NCBI GenBank assembly: GCA_021812785.1
Contig: JAKAMR010000019.1
Span: 1-32,844, forward strand
Direction of reading: 5' to 3'
Origin: Nitrospirota bacterium
Lineage (GTDB): Bacteria; Nitrospirota; Thermodesulfovibrionia; Thermodesulfovibrionales; JdFR-88
Length of the DNA: 32,844 bases
The notes beneath the pieces are model-generated. The model ran no database searches and was not told the origin of the DNA. It saw only the letters and a program-made list of their open reading frames with translations. Every line of letters starts with the position of its first letter. Position 1 is the stretch's first letter. Below, piece by piece: positions 8,822-16,930 of this stretch. The translations under genes were made by a program, and so were the position numbers.

Positions 8822-9157
8822 ATGGAGCAAATCCCCATGCCGCTGATTGCCTGGTCCATTTTCCTGATAGCTGCCGTGATGGAGGTGGGGGGCGATGCCC
8901 TGATACGGCGGGGATTAAGGTCCGGCGGCCTCATCCTTATCGTGGCGGGCTTTGGTGTGCTGGGGTTTTACGGGCTCACGGTCAATATGGTGAGATGGGA
9001 TTTTTCAAAGATGCTTGGCGTCTATGTCGGGGTTTTCGCCGTCGTAAGCGTCCTGGCCGGACACTTCCTTTTCAAAGAGGAGATCGCAGCCGCCACCTGG
9101 TTTGGACTTGTTTTGATAGTTGCAGGCGGCCTGGTAATTCAACTGGGCAGCAGATAA
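8822..9157 (+). CDS. Small four-helix membrane protein (SMR/DMT-like)
   Basis: A 111-residue protein with four predicted membrane helices and short loops. The first helix carries a single membrane-embedded acidic residue, Glu21 in AAVMEVGGDALIRRG, like the essential Glu14 of EmrE-type small multidrug transporters. The fourth ends in VAGGLVIQLGSR. Length and layout fit the SMR/DMT superfamily, and no finer assignment is possible. It lies 40 bp after the porin and 41 bp before the APC-PII permease, so it is probably in the same transcript. Confidence 0.65.
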   Translation: MEQIPMPLIAWSIFLIAAVMEVGGDALIRRGLRSGGLILIVAGFGVLGFYGLTVNMVRWDFSKMLGVYVGVFAVVSVLAGHFLFKEEIAAATWFGLVLIVAGGLVIQLGSR

Positions 9158-9198
9158 AGGAGATAATCACTTGCGCATCTTAAAGGAGGAAACTGAAA

Positions 9199-11061
9199 AT
9201 GTCTGAACAGACAAGCACACCAAAGATCGTACCCACGCTGGGCCTCGTGGGCGCCACGATGAACGCAATGGCGTTGATAGCGCCGGGGGCGTTCCTGTGG
9301 ATAACCTACCAGTTGCAGGCGTCGGCCACCGCGCCTGGAGGGGCCAGCGTGGCGTCAGACATATGGCCTGGCATAGTGGCGGCGCTGGCAGTCGCCTTCC
9401 TTACGGCGCTTTCTTATGCCGAACTGGCCAGGATTTATCCTGAAGCCGGGTTTGCCAGCGCGGCTTATTTTGCGGAAAAAGCCTTCATAGACAGCAACGG
9501 CGGCAAGCGCACGAGGGGGGCCATCTCAGCTGCCCGCATCTCCAAGCTGGCCACCGGTTGGGGAGCGCACCTGTTCTACTGGGTCTACCCCGGTGTAATG
9601 GTCGCCATGTTCGCCACCATGATAGGTTACCTGTACACCCAGTTTACCGGCGGCACGTTGTCCAACCCGGAACTGGTGGTCATTGCCACTATAATGGCCT
9701 TCACAATAGCATATATCGCTTATCGTGGCGTCACGGGCTCCACGCTTGTGTCCATCTGGATAAATGTGATCCAGTGGGTATCGCTTGTGGCATTCAGCGG
9801 CCTGGCCATCTGGTACCGCATATCAAACCCCCAGCACGCAACCGCGTGGTCCTTTGGCGGTATAGTTGACTCCATAAAGCCGCATTCGCTAAACGGCGTG
9901 CTGGTGCAGGCCACGATAGCCATACTGATACTGGTCGGTTTCGAGAGCTGCACGGCGTTGGCTGCGGAGACCAAGCAGCCAGAGAAGAACATCCCCAAGG
10001 CGATCATAATCGCCCTTGTCGTGCAGGGGGTTTTCGCTTACCTGTTCGAATATCTCGCCACCGGATTAATGGTAGGCAATAAATACACGCTCGTGAACGC
10101 GGGCAAAACCCTAACCGGCATGGACGCGGCCGGAGCCTCCTCCGCGCCGATAGGAGACCTTGCCAAGCTTATAGGGGATAACCTGCTGCACGGGATAGGT
10201 TTTGGGCTTATGATAACTATCGCCATTACCGTTATCATCGCCATCATCGGCACCACGCTTAGCTGCATGAACACGGCGGTGCGCATAAGCAACGGGTTGG
10301 CCGAAGACAGGGAGTTGCCGGAGTTCATCGGATTTATGAGCGGCAAGTTCAGCACGCCCCACACAGCCATATGGACCCTGGCTATCGTTTCCAGCGTCAT
10401 AGCGGCAATCGGCGTCCAGTCGGTAGTGGGGCTCACCGGCATAACGCTGGCCTCCAACTTTGGCACCTTCGTTCTGTACGGGCTCATCTGTGTGTGGACC
10501 ATCATCGCATTCAGGAAGAGGAAGGATTTTAACGGCCTGAAGCACATGGTGATACCGGGGCTTGGCGTCATAGCCAACATAGTGATGCTCGTGGCGATCA
10601 TCTATCTTTACGCCATAGGCGGCAAGGACTCCCAGACCGAGGCCAAGATATGCTTCTACATCGCCGGGGGCTGGGCGCTTATCAGCATCGGGTACGTCAT
10701 CATGACAAGCGTGAGCAAGACCTACGGGATGAAGATGATCTCGGCCGTTATCAGGCCCGAGAAGCTTAGCGTCCTTGTGGACGTGCTCAAGGATGAAGAC
10801 CTTATCGTGGGTATGACCGCCACAAAGGTCGAGGGTTTCGGCAGGCAAAAGGGCCATACCAGCGATGGGACCGACACGGTTACGTTCCTGCCCAAGGTCA
10901 GGGTGGACATAGTCGTCAATGACTGGGACCTGGCCAAGGTCATGGAGATAATCCGCGAGGTCTCAAGCAGCGGCAAGATAGGCGACGGCAAGATCTTCGT
11001 GCTGGACGCCAAGGAAGCCATGCGTCTGCGGACCGGTGAAAAGGGCGTTTACGCGCTTTGA
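9199..11061 (+). CDS. APC-superfamily permease with fused C-terminal PII signalling domain
   Basis: A 620-residue fusion. Residues 1-~505 form an APC-type permease of about 12 helices. They start with TLGLVGATMNAMALIAPGAF and carry the family signature GFESCTALAAETKQPEKNIP followed by KAII (247-270). Residues 511-620 are a full PII (GlnB/GlnK-like) domain: MKMISAVIRP at the exact PII start, KVEGFGRQKGH, FLPKVRVDIVV, SGKIGDGKIF (591-600) and RLRTGE. The Gln of GFGRQ (Gln550), which binds Mg-ATP/2-oxoglutarate in PII, is kept. The T-loop is three residues shorter than in E. coli GlnB and has no tyrosine, so it cannot be uridylylated at the usual site. GGAGG lies 9 nt before the ATG. The transported substrate is unknown. 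A built-in energy/2-oxoglutarate gate on the permease is inferred. Confidence 0.9.
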   Translation: MSEQTSTPKIVPTLGLVGATMNAMALIAPGAFLWITYQLQASATAPGGASVASDIWPGIVAALAVAFLTALSYAELARIYPEAGFASAAYFAEKAFIDSNGGKRTRGAISAARISKLATGWGAHLFYWVYPGVMVAMFATMIGYLYTQFTGGTLSNPELVVIATIMAFTIAYIAYRGVTGSTLVSIWINVIQWVSLVAFSGLAIWYRISNPQHATAWSFGGIVDSIKPHSLNGVLVQATIAILILVGFESCTALAAETKQPEKNIPKAIIIALVVQGVFAYLFEYLATGLMVGNKYTLVNAGKTLTGMDAAGASSAPIGDLAKLIGDNLLHGIGFGLMITIAITVIIAIIGTTLSCMNTAVRISNGLAEDRELPEFIGFMSGKFSTPHTAIWTLAIVSSVIAAIGVQSVVGLTGITLASNFGTFVLYGLICVWTIIAFRKRKDFNGLKHMVIPGLGVIANIVMLVAIIYLYAIGGKDSQTEAKICFYIAGGWALISIGYVIMTSVSKTYGMKMISAVIRPEKLSVLVDVLKDEDLIVGMTATKVEGFGRQKGHTSDGTDTVTFLPKVRVDIVVNDWDLAKVMEIIREVSSSGKIGDGKIFVLDAKEAMRLRTGEKGVYAL

Positions 11062-11118
11062 ATTAAAAATAGCGACCTCCCCTAATCCCCTCCAATCCTG
11101 AAGGGGATTTCACTAAAG

Positions 11119-11153
11119 CCCTCTCCCTAAAAAGGGAAAGGGCTGGGAGAGGG
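11119..11153. repeat. REP-like palindromic intergenic element
   Basis: CCCTCTCCC (11119-11127) and GGGAGAGGG (11145-11153) are perfect 9-bp arms. The AAAGGGAAAGGG between them can pair alternatively with the CCC runs. The flanking 11080-11106 contains a further CCCCT/AGGGG pair. The style matches dispersed palindromic repeats common between genes. It lies between the permease and the PII gene, so it may tune their relative expression. Confidence 0.5.
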
Positions 11154-11180
11154 TGTAAATTTAAAAGGAGGTTTTAATAA

Positions 11181-11519
11181 ATGAAAAGGATAGAAGCCAT
11201 AATACGCCCGGCCAAAGTAGGTGACGTGCTAGCCGCTCTTGCGAAAGTGGGCCACCCTGGAGTCATGGTCTCCGAGGTAGAGGGCCATGGGAGCCAGATG
11301 GGCGTGGAACACCAGGTAAGAGGCAAGACTTACAAGGTCCCGCTCCTTGCAAAGAAAAAGATAGATGTGGTCGTGAAGGACGCCGAGGCCGCCAAGATAA
11401 TCGAAGCCATACAGAAGGCCGTGGCCACCGGCGAGATAGGTGACGGCAAGATATTTGTCTCATCAATGGAAGACGCCATAAGGATAAGGACGGGCGAAAG
11501 CGGAGAAAAGGCAGTCTAG
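11181..11519 (+). CDS. PII-family nitrogen regulatory protein
   Basis: A 112-residue canonical-length PII protein: MKRIEAIIRP, Gln39, GEIGDGKIF (84-92) and RIRTGE (101-106). Tyr51 stands exactly at the uridylylation position, and Lys58, Lys90, Arg101 and Arg103 are kept. The T-loop is otherwise unusual (GHGSQMGVEHQVRGKTY), with His36 and Ser38 where GlnB has Phe and Arg. PII proteins are trimers that read ATP/ADP and 2-oxoglutarate. Position directly after a transporter mirrors amtB-glnK, so its likely partner is the permease or the permease's own PII domain. AGGAGG lies 9 nt upstream of the ATG. Confidence 0.9.
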   Translation: MKRIEAIIRPAKVGDVLAALAKVGHPGVMVSEVEGHGSQMGVEHQVRGKTYKVPLLAKKKIDVVVKDAEAAKIIEAIQKAVATGEIGDGKIFVSSMEDAIRIRTGESGEKAV

Positions 11520-11563
11520 TTTAAATAAAGATAAAAGCGGTCCATAAAAAGTTTCTTCCCCCG

Positions 11564-11584
11564 GGGCCCCATTATTGGGGCCCC
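11564..11584. other. GC-rich stem-loop between convergent genes
   Basis: GGGGCCC (11564-11570), loop CATTATT, GGGCCCC (11578-11584). It lies between the ends of the PII gene and kup. No clear T-run follows on either strand, so it may be a weak or factor-assisted terminator rather than a classical one. Confidence 0.35.
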
Positions 11585-11680
11585 CTCCGATTAGCCTCCC
11601 TCCTCATCCCCAGTTAATGCACACTCCGCCTTTCGGTGCTGATAAATCAAAAATCCCGGATTTGACACCACGCTGCTGGT

Positions 11681-13498
11681 CTATAAATTTATTTCCGTTA
11701 AAACGCCATGCAGCATTTTTAAAGGGAAATTGTAGAACTTGATGAACGTGGGCGTTAGTTTCTTGATCACCGAAAACATCTTCCATACCGGGTTGCCGGT
11801 GCTGATGTCCTCGAGCCCGTAAAAGACTACCCTGGCCTCGATGCCCGCCTCCTTTAGTATCTCTTCCACCTCGACCACCTCCATATACCCAGCCTGTATC
11901 TCGAAAACCCTGAGGCCCACCCAAAGGTCCTCTTTAAAGTAGCCGGTAACGCCGAAAGGATCGTTTCTCTTGATTATCGACAAGAAAATATTGTCCCGGT
12001 AGATCACTCCGTGGTTAAACATCGTTTGTATTATGTAATAAGGTATCTCCTTGACATCTTTTAAAAGGAAAAGGGCGGTGCCCTCCAGCTTGCGGGGACT
12101 GGAATAAAGTTCCCTGAATTTCATCAGGAAATCCTCAAGCCGCATGAATTCCATCTGCCTGTAAAGCTGCTTCTGGCCCTCGGTCCATAAGAGGATGATG
12201 GCCAGGGGCATGAAAGCGATGATGAGGGACCAGTAGGCGCCGTGCGGTATCTTTGTCGTATTGGCGCTGAGATACATCACATCCACGAAGGTGACCGCGA
12301 CGCCGCCGATAGCGTAGAGGGGCTGTTTCCTTAAAGAGAATATCCAAATGATCATGATGCCCGTAATGGTCATCGTCCCGGTAACCGCGAGGCCGTAGGC
12401 CGCCGCGAGATTGGCCGACGCCTGGAATTTGAGCATCATGAGGATGACGGCAAAAAGAAGGAACCAGTTGACCGAAGGAATATAGATCTGAGACTGCATT
12501 TCATGGGAGGTGTAGTCCACCTTGAACATCGGCATGATCCGCGTGGTTATGCCCTGGTAGACTATAGAGAACATCCCGCTTATCATCGCCTGGGAGGCTA
12601 TAATGGTGGCGGCGATGCTGAGCAGGAGGAAGGGCACGTAGAGCGCCCGCGCATAATGGAAGATCATTTCGAAAAGTACGTTTTTCGCTTCAGGATGCGT
12701 CATAAGGAACGCCCCCTGTCCCAGATAATTAAGAACAAGGGCCACAAAGACCACCCCCCAGGCCTGTCTTATTGGTTTTGCGCCCAGGTGCCCCATGTCC
12801 GCGTAAAGGGCTTCTCCGCCTGTGGCTACCAGAATGATATCCCCCAGGGCCAGAAAGCCCTTCAGGCCGTGGTGAACGAGAAACATTATCCCATAAAAGG
12901 GGTTCAGCGCCAGAAGGACCGACGGTGCCTGCATGATGCCGGCCAAACCTGAAAGGGAAAGGGCCGAAAACCATATGGCCATTATAGGGCCGAAAGCCCC
13001 GGCCACCTTCTCGGTCCCCTTGCTCTGGACGGCGAAAAGCAGGACGGCGATGATAATTGATATAAGCACTATCGTGGCCCTGGTAATGTGCTCGAAACCG
13101 GGTATCAGCACGGCGCCTTCGACGGCGCTCAGGATACTTATCGCCGGGGTGATCACGCCGTCTCCCATGAGAAGCGAGATGCCTATAAAAGACAATATGG
13201 AAACAAGAAAGATAAGCTTTTTCGATTTGAGACCGGAGGCCAGTATCTCCTTAAGCACTATCGTGCCGCCCTCGCCCCGGCGGCTCAGGTTCATGGCGAC
13301 CCATGCGTATTGGACAGTTACAAGCATGACAAGAGTCCATATCATGAGCGAGAGGACCCCGATTATGTTGCCGGGTGAGGACTTAAGAAGGAGGAAAACG
13401 ACCGTCAGGGTATAGATCGGGCTTGTCCCTATGTCGCCAAAAACAAGCCCCATGGCTTTGTTAATGCCTTTTATCGCATTTTGATTTTCCTTCAACAA
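11681..13498 (-). CDS. kup: Kup-family potassium uptake protein
   Basis: A 605-residue Kup (KUP/HAK/KT) K+/H+ symporter. The signature GLVFGDIGTSPIYT (17-30) opens TM1. It is followed by RRGEGGTIVLKE, LLMGDGVITPAISILSAVEG and GGEALYADMGHLG, about twelve membrane helices in all, then a cytoplasmic tail of about 150 residues. The length is close to E. coli Kup. The start is TTG, and the next codon is also TTG. AGAGG lies 4 nt before the first and 7 nt before the second, and the only early Met (16) is too close to TM1. It is convergent with the PII gene and single in its transcription unit. Confidence 0.93.
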   Translation of the reverse strand: MLKENQNAIKGINKAMGLVFGDIGTSPIYTLTVVFLLLKSSPGNIIGVLSLMIWTLVMLVTVQYAWVAMNLSRRGEGGTIVLKEILASGLKSKKLIFLVSILSFIGISLLMGDGVITPAISILSAVEGAVLIPGFEHITRATIVLISIIIAVLLFAVQSKGTEKVAGAFGPIMAIWFSALSLSGLAGIMQAPSVLLALNPFYGIMFLVHHGLKGFLALGDIILVATGGEALYADMGHLGAKPIRQAWGVVFVALVLNYLGQGAFLMTHPEAKNVLFEMIFHYARALYVPFLLLSIAATIIASQAMISGMFSIVYQGITTRIMPMFKVDYTSHEMQSQIYIPSVNWFLLFAVILMMLKFQASANLAAAYGLAVTGTMTITGIMIIWIFSLRKQPLYAIGGVAVTFVDVMYLSANTTKIPHGAYWSLIIAFMPLAIILLWTEGQKQLYRQMEFMRLEDFLMKFRELYSSPRKLEGTALFLLKDVKEIPYYIIQTMFNHGVIYRDNIFLSIIKRNDPFGVTGYFKEDLWVGLRVFEIQAGYMEVVEVEEILKEAGIEARVVFYGLEDISTGNPVWKMFSVIKKLTPTFIKFYNFPLKMLHGVLTEINL

Positions 13499-13540
13499 CT
13501 TGCCTCTCCCAAGAGTAACAGGCCGGTTAGCCTTGCCGGA

Positions 13541-13600
13541 TCATTTTACCGCGGCAAACCAGATTTAAACGCAACAAAGCCAGATTTTACCGCAACAAAG
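13541..13600. repeat. Three imperfect 21-bp direct repeats upstream of kup
   Basis: CCAGATTTAAACGCAACAAAG is at 13559-13579 and CCAGATTTTACCGCAACAAAG at 13580-13600. They are head to tail, with 18-19 of 21 bases identical. A partial earlier copy, ATTTTACCGCGGCAAA, ends at 13558. The array is in the 270-bp gap between the divergent kup and zinc-ribbon genes. The period is two helical turns. Its function is unknown. Confidence 0.6.
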
Positions 13601-13750
13601 ATGGTAACCATGCTGCGAAAGAATGTCAATCGTCCCTGACAATTTTGTATGACAAATTTGTTTCAGTAATTTTTAAGTTTTCTTAATAGATGCTTCCGGA
13701 GCCGGCTTTCCCGATACAAACGGCATAACGGGTTTGCCAAACGGGTAAAA

Positions 13751-13759
13751 TGCTATAAT
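13751..13759 (+). promoter_or_regulatory. Extended -10 promoter for zinc-ribbon/trp operon
   Basis: TGCTATAAT is a perfect extended -10 box (TGnTATAAT). No convincing -35 lies at 16-18 nt, as expected for extended -10 promoters. The predicted start near 13766 is only about four bases before the ATG at 13770. Confidence 0.55.
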
Positions 13760-13769
13760 ATCCCTTACC

Positions 13770-13991
13770 ATGAAAGCGGAAAAACAGGCAAAATGGAGGC
13801 CCGAGGGCGTTTTGCCCCTGTGCCCCGTGTGCGGCAGAGAACTCGGCCCTGAACGCCTTAAAAAAGACGGATTTTTTTACGAGTGCGCCTGCGGGGAAGC
13901 CATACCGCAGGAGCTTGCGCTTGAGCCTTTTGAAGGCTGCACCCACGGCCTCAACTGCAACTGCGGCAGAGAGAAAAAAAGAAAACAATAG
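13770..13991 (+). CDS. Small zinc-ribbon protein upstream of trpB
   Basis: A 73-residue protein with CPVCG (residues 18-22) and, about 20 residues later, ECACGE: four cysteines arranged as one zinc ribbon. A second Cys cluster (GCTHGLNCNCGRE) and a Lys/Arg tail follow. I do not recognise a named family. No ribosome-binding site is visible, and the extended -10 box lies 10 bases upstream, so the mRNA is probably leaderless. It is the first gene before trpB-trpA-accD-folC, and a link to tryptophan synthesis is not shown. Confidence 0.7.
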   Translation: MKAEKQAKWRPEGVLPLCPVCGRELGPERLKKDGFFYECACGEAIPQELALEPFEGCTHGLNCNCGREKKRKQ

Positions 13992-14034
13992 AAGCAGGAA
14001 ATAAAAAAATAAAAAGTAAAAAAACAAAAAACTT

Positions 14035-15255
14035 ATGAAAAAGGGATATTTCGGCCCGTACGGCGGGCGTTTTGTACCGGAGACCTTGATGCCTGCCCTG
14101 ATGGAGCTGGAAGTGGCGTGGGCTGCCTCCACAAGGGACAAGGCATTCAGGCAGGAGTTCAATCAACTGGCCAGGGATTTTATCGGACGCCCTACGCCTC
14201 TTTACTTTGCCCGCCGCCTAAGCCAGGAGTTTGGCGGTGCAAAGATATATCTTAAGCGCGAGGACCTTACCCATACCGGAGCCCACAAGATAAATAACGC
14301 CCTGGGGCAGGCCCTTCTTGCAAAAAAGATGGGCAAGGGCAGGCTCATAGCGGAGACGGGGGCGGGGCAGCACGGGGTGGCCACCGCCACCGGCGCGGCC
14401 CTCCTGGGCCTGGATTGCGTCATCTACATGGGGTCCGAGGATGCCAGAAGACAGGCCCTGAACGTTTTTAGAATGAAGCTTCTGGGCGCGGAGGTGAGGG
14501 AGGTATCCGCCGGTTCCCGGACGCTCAAGGACGCCATCAATGAGGCGCTGAGGGACTGGACCACGAACGTAAGAAATACGCATTATGTCCTTGGCACGGT
14601 ATTCGGCCCGCATCCCTTCCCCTCGATGGTGCGGGATTTCCAGTCAGTGATAGGGAAAGAGGCCAGGGCGCAGATACTGAAGGCGGAAGGCAGGCTGCCC
14701 GGCCATCTTGTTGCCTGCGTGGGCGGGGGAAGCAACGCAATGGGGCTTTTCAGCGCCTTTCTTAAAGATAAAGACGTCCTCATGACCGGCGTGGAGGCCG
14801 GGGGCAAGGGCATAGAAAGCGGGGAGCACGCCGCCCGGTTCGCCGGGGGGCAGATAGGCGTATTCCAAGGGGCCAAGAGCTATCTTCTTCAGGACGAGGT
14901 GGGCAATATCCTTGGCACCCATTCGGTTTCGGCCGGGCTTGATTATGCCTCCGTGGGCCCTGAGCATGCGTTTCTCAAGGAAGAAGGCCGGGTGCGCTAT
15001 ACCTATGCGACGGATGATGAGGCCCTTGAGAGTTTCGGGCTTCTGTCCAGGCTGGAGGGCATTATTCCGGCGCTGGAATCCTCCCACGCCATAGCGGAGG
15101 CCAGAAAGATAGCGCCCGCCATGCCCAAAGATTCCATAATGATCGTGAACCTCTCCGGCCGTGGCGACAAGGACGTTCAGGAAGTGGCGCGCATAATGGG
15201 GCCGGGATTCCCTGGAAATGAAAAAGAACAGACAAGGAAAGACCGTCCGCTATGA
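14035..15255 (+). CDS. trpB: Tryptophan synthase beta chain
   Basis: A 406-residue TrpB1-type subunit: [16 protein letters not shown] at the start, the PLP lysine Lys85 in [27 protein letters not shown], and the phosphate-binding [10 protein letters not shown]. It joins indole and serine to make tryptophan, in an alpha2-beta2 complex with TrpA. The leader is very A-rich, with no good Shine-Dalgarno sequence near the ATG. The stop overlaps the trpA start. A 17-residue charged tail follows the usual end. No trp attenuator or other trp genes are visible upstream. Confidence 0.96.
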   Translation: MKKGYFGPYGGRFVPETLMPALMELEVAWAASTRDKAFRQEFNQLARDFIGRPTPLYFARRLSQEFGGAKIYLKREDLTHTGAHKINNALGQALLAKKMGKGRLIAETGAGQHGVATATGAALLGLDCVIYMGSEDARRQALNVFRMKLLGAEVREVSAGSRTLKDAINEALRDWTTNVRNTHYVLGTVFGPHPFPSMVRDFQSVIGKEARAQILKAEGRLPGHLVACVGGGSNAMGLFSAFLKDKDVLMTGVEAGGKGIESGEHAARFAGGQIGVFQGAKSYLLQDEVGNILGTHSVSAGLDYASVGPEHAFLKEEGRVRYTYATDDEALESFGLLSRLEGIIPALESSHAIAEARKIAPAMPKDSIMIVNLSGRGDKDVQEVARIMGPGFPGNEKEQTRKDRPL

Positions 15256-16052
15256 GTTCAGGGAGGCTGGAAAAACGCTTCAGCCTGCTTAAAAAAGAGG
15301 GCAGGAAGGCCTTTATCCCTTACATCATGTGCGGCGACCCGACGCTTGAAAAAACGGAGCACATGATAAGTCTCCTTGAGGAGTGCGGGGCGGACGCCAT
15401 TGAGCTTGGCGTTCCCTTTTCAGACCCCCTGGCGGACGGCCCCGTGATACAGGCCGCGGGGCAAAGGGCGCTCGATGCCGGGGTGAACCTGAGGGTTTCG
15501 ATGGAGTTCGTTAAAAAGATCAGGACGAAGACGGAAGTTCCGCTCATACTGATGACGTACTACAACCCTGTTTTCAGGTATGGGGAGGACGCCTTTGCCG
15601 CGGACGCCCCGGCGGCCGGGGTTGACGGCGTTATAATCCCCGACCTGCCGGTTGAGGAAGGGGAGTCCTTTGCCGGAAACGCAGGCAGGCACGGGCTGGA
15701 CGTCATTTTTCTTGCGGCGCCCACATCCGGGGACGAAAGGCTTAAGAAAGTGGCCCGAGCCTCAAGTGGTTTTATCTATTTCGTTTCCATAACCGGCATA
15801 ACCGGGGCCAAGCTTGCCATATCGGATGAACTGGGGGCTTCGGTTTCAAAGCTCAAGGCGGTCTCCGCAAGAAAAAGAAAACAAAAACCCGTAATGGTCG
15901 GGTTCGGCATCCGGACCCCGGAGGAGGCGGGCATGGTTTCCTCCATGGCGGACGGCGTGGTGATAGGAAGCGCCATCGTGAAGGCGGCGTCAGAGATGGA
16001 AGAAGCGGAGCTTAAGGAATACCTGCTGGCCCTGAGGGCGGCGATAAAATAG
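15252..16052 (+). CDS. trpA: Tryptophan synthase alpha chain
   Basis: A 266-residue TIM-barrel TrpA. The catalytic Glu51 lies in [16 protein letters not shown], and Asp62 matches Asp60 of the enteric enzyme. [12 protein letters not shown] and [12 protein letters not shown] follow, as does the phosphate site near [11 protein letters not shown]. It splits indole-3-glycerol phosphate to indole for TrpB. The ATG overlaps the trpB stop (ATGA), so translation is coupled. Confidence 0.96.
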   Translation: MSSGRLEKRFSLLKKEGRKAFIPYIMCGDPTLEKTEHMISLLEECGADAIELGVPFSDPLADGPVIQAAGQRALDAGVNLRVSMEFVKKIRTKTEVPLILMTYYNPVFRYGEDAFAADAPAAGVDGVIIPDLPVEEGESFAGNAGRHGLDVIFLAAPTSGDERLKKVARASSGFIYFVSITGITGAKLAISDELGASVSKLKAVSARKRKQKPVMVGFGIRTPEEAGMVSSMADGVVIGSAIVKAASEMEEAELKEYLLALRAAIK

Positions 16053-16093
16053 AGAAATGAATAAAGTGAAAAAGAAAAAAGAAAAGAAAAAGC

Positions 16094-16930
16094 ATGACCT
16101 GGTTTAAGAAGACAAAAGCCGAGCTTAAAAAGGTAAAGATACCGGAGGGCTCCTGGGTAAAATGCGACAGCTGCAAGGAGATCATCTACCGTAAGGAGAT
16201 AGAGCGCAATCTCAAGGTCTGCCCCAAGTGCAACTATCACTTCAGGATCGACGCCAGGGAGCGGATAGCGCTGCTTTTTGACCCCGGGAGTTTTGAGGAG
16301 GCGGACGCCCTTATCGTTTCGGCGGACCCCCTTTCCTTCAAGGACACCATGCCTTATAAGGAAAGGCTTGAAAAGAACACCGGAAAGACCGGGCTTACAG
16401 AGGCAGCCCTGTCGGGCACGGCCCTTGTGAGCGGCATGCGGGTTTCCGCCGTAATAATGGATTTTGCCTTTATGGGGGGCAGCATGGGCTCCGCGGTCGG
16501 GGAAAAGATCATGCGCGCCGCCGAAAGGGCGATGGATGAGAAGGTCCCCCTGGTCACGGTGTCTTCCTCAGGCGGGGCCAGGATGCAGGAGGGCATCTTC
16601 TCCCTCATGCAGATGGCCAGGGTCTCTGCCGCCATAGGGAGGCTTAAAGGAAACTCCCTGCCCTATCTATCCATCCTTGCGGACCCTACTTTCGGGGGGG
16701 TGACGGCCAGTTTCGCCATGCTTGGGGACGTTATCATTGCGGAGCCAAGGAGCCTGATAGGTTTTGCCGGGCCCAGGGTCATAGAGCAGACTATAAAGCA
16801 GCAGCTCCCTGATAATTTTCAGAGGGCGGAGTTCCTGCTGGAGCACGGCCTTATAGATATGGTCGTGCACAGGAAGGACATCAAATGCGTAATCGCGAAA
16901 CTCTTTGCGCACCTTAGCGTAGCATCATGA
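16094..16930 (+). CDS. accD: Acetyl-CoA carboxylase carboxyltransferase subunit beta
   Basis: A 278-residue AccD with the N-terminal zinc ribbon (Cys24, Cys27, Cys43, Cys46), then the crotonase-fold carboxyltransferase core: MGGSMGSAVGEKI, SSSGGARMQEGIFSLMQMA, and the DPTFGGVTASFAMLGDV motif. With AccA it moves carboxyl from biotin to acetyl-CoA in fatty-acid synthesis. The 41-nt leader is an A/G-rich run with no clear Shine-Dalgarno. The end overlaps folC (ATGA). trpA-accD-folC is a recurring order in proteobacteria-like genomes. Confidence 0.96.
   Translation: MTWFKKTKAELKKVKIPEGSWVKCDSCKEIIYRKEIERNLKVCPKCNYHFRIDARERIALLFDPGSFEEADALIVSADPLSFKDTMPYKERLEKNTGKTGLTEAALSGTALVSGMRVSAVIMDFAFMGGSMGSAVGEKIMRAAERAMDEKVPLVTVSSSGGARMQEGIFSLMQMARVSAAIGRLKGNSLPYLSILADPTFGGVTASFAMLGDVIIAEPRSLIGFAGPRVIEQTIKQQLPDNFQRAEFLLEHGLIDMVVHRKDIKCVIAKLFAHLSVAS

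Noticed and set aside
8194..8934. Minus-strand open frame spanning the porin and the next gene (246 codons)
   Set aside because: Antisense to two genes with good signals, with no recognisable motif.
10111..10857. Long minus-strand open frame (248 codons)
   Set aside because: Antisense to the APC-PII gene. The His/Asp/Arg-rich, low-motif sequence is a shadow frame.
9199..11061. Ammonium transporter (Amt) call suggested by the neighbouring PII gene
   Set aside because: The permease half carries the APC signature GFES...EKNIPKAI and lacks Amt motifs.
11119..11153. Rho-independent terminator between permease and PII genes
   Set aside because: The stem is followed by TGTAAATTTAAA with no T-run, and the PII gene directly follows with a strong ribosome-binding site. 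A repeat element is the better call.
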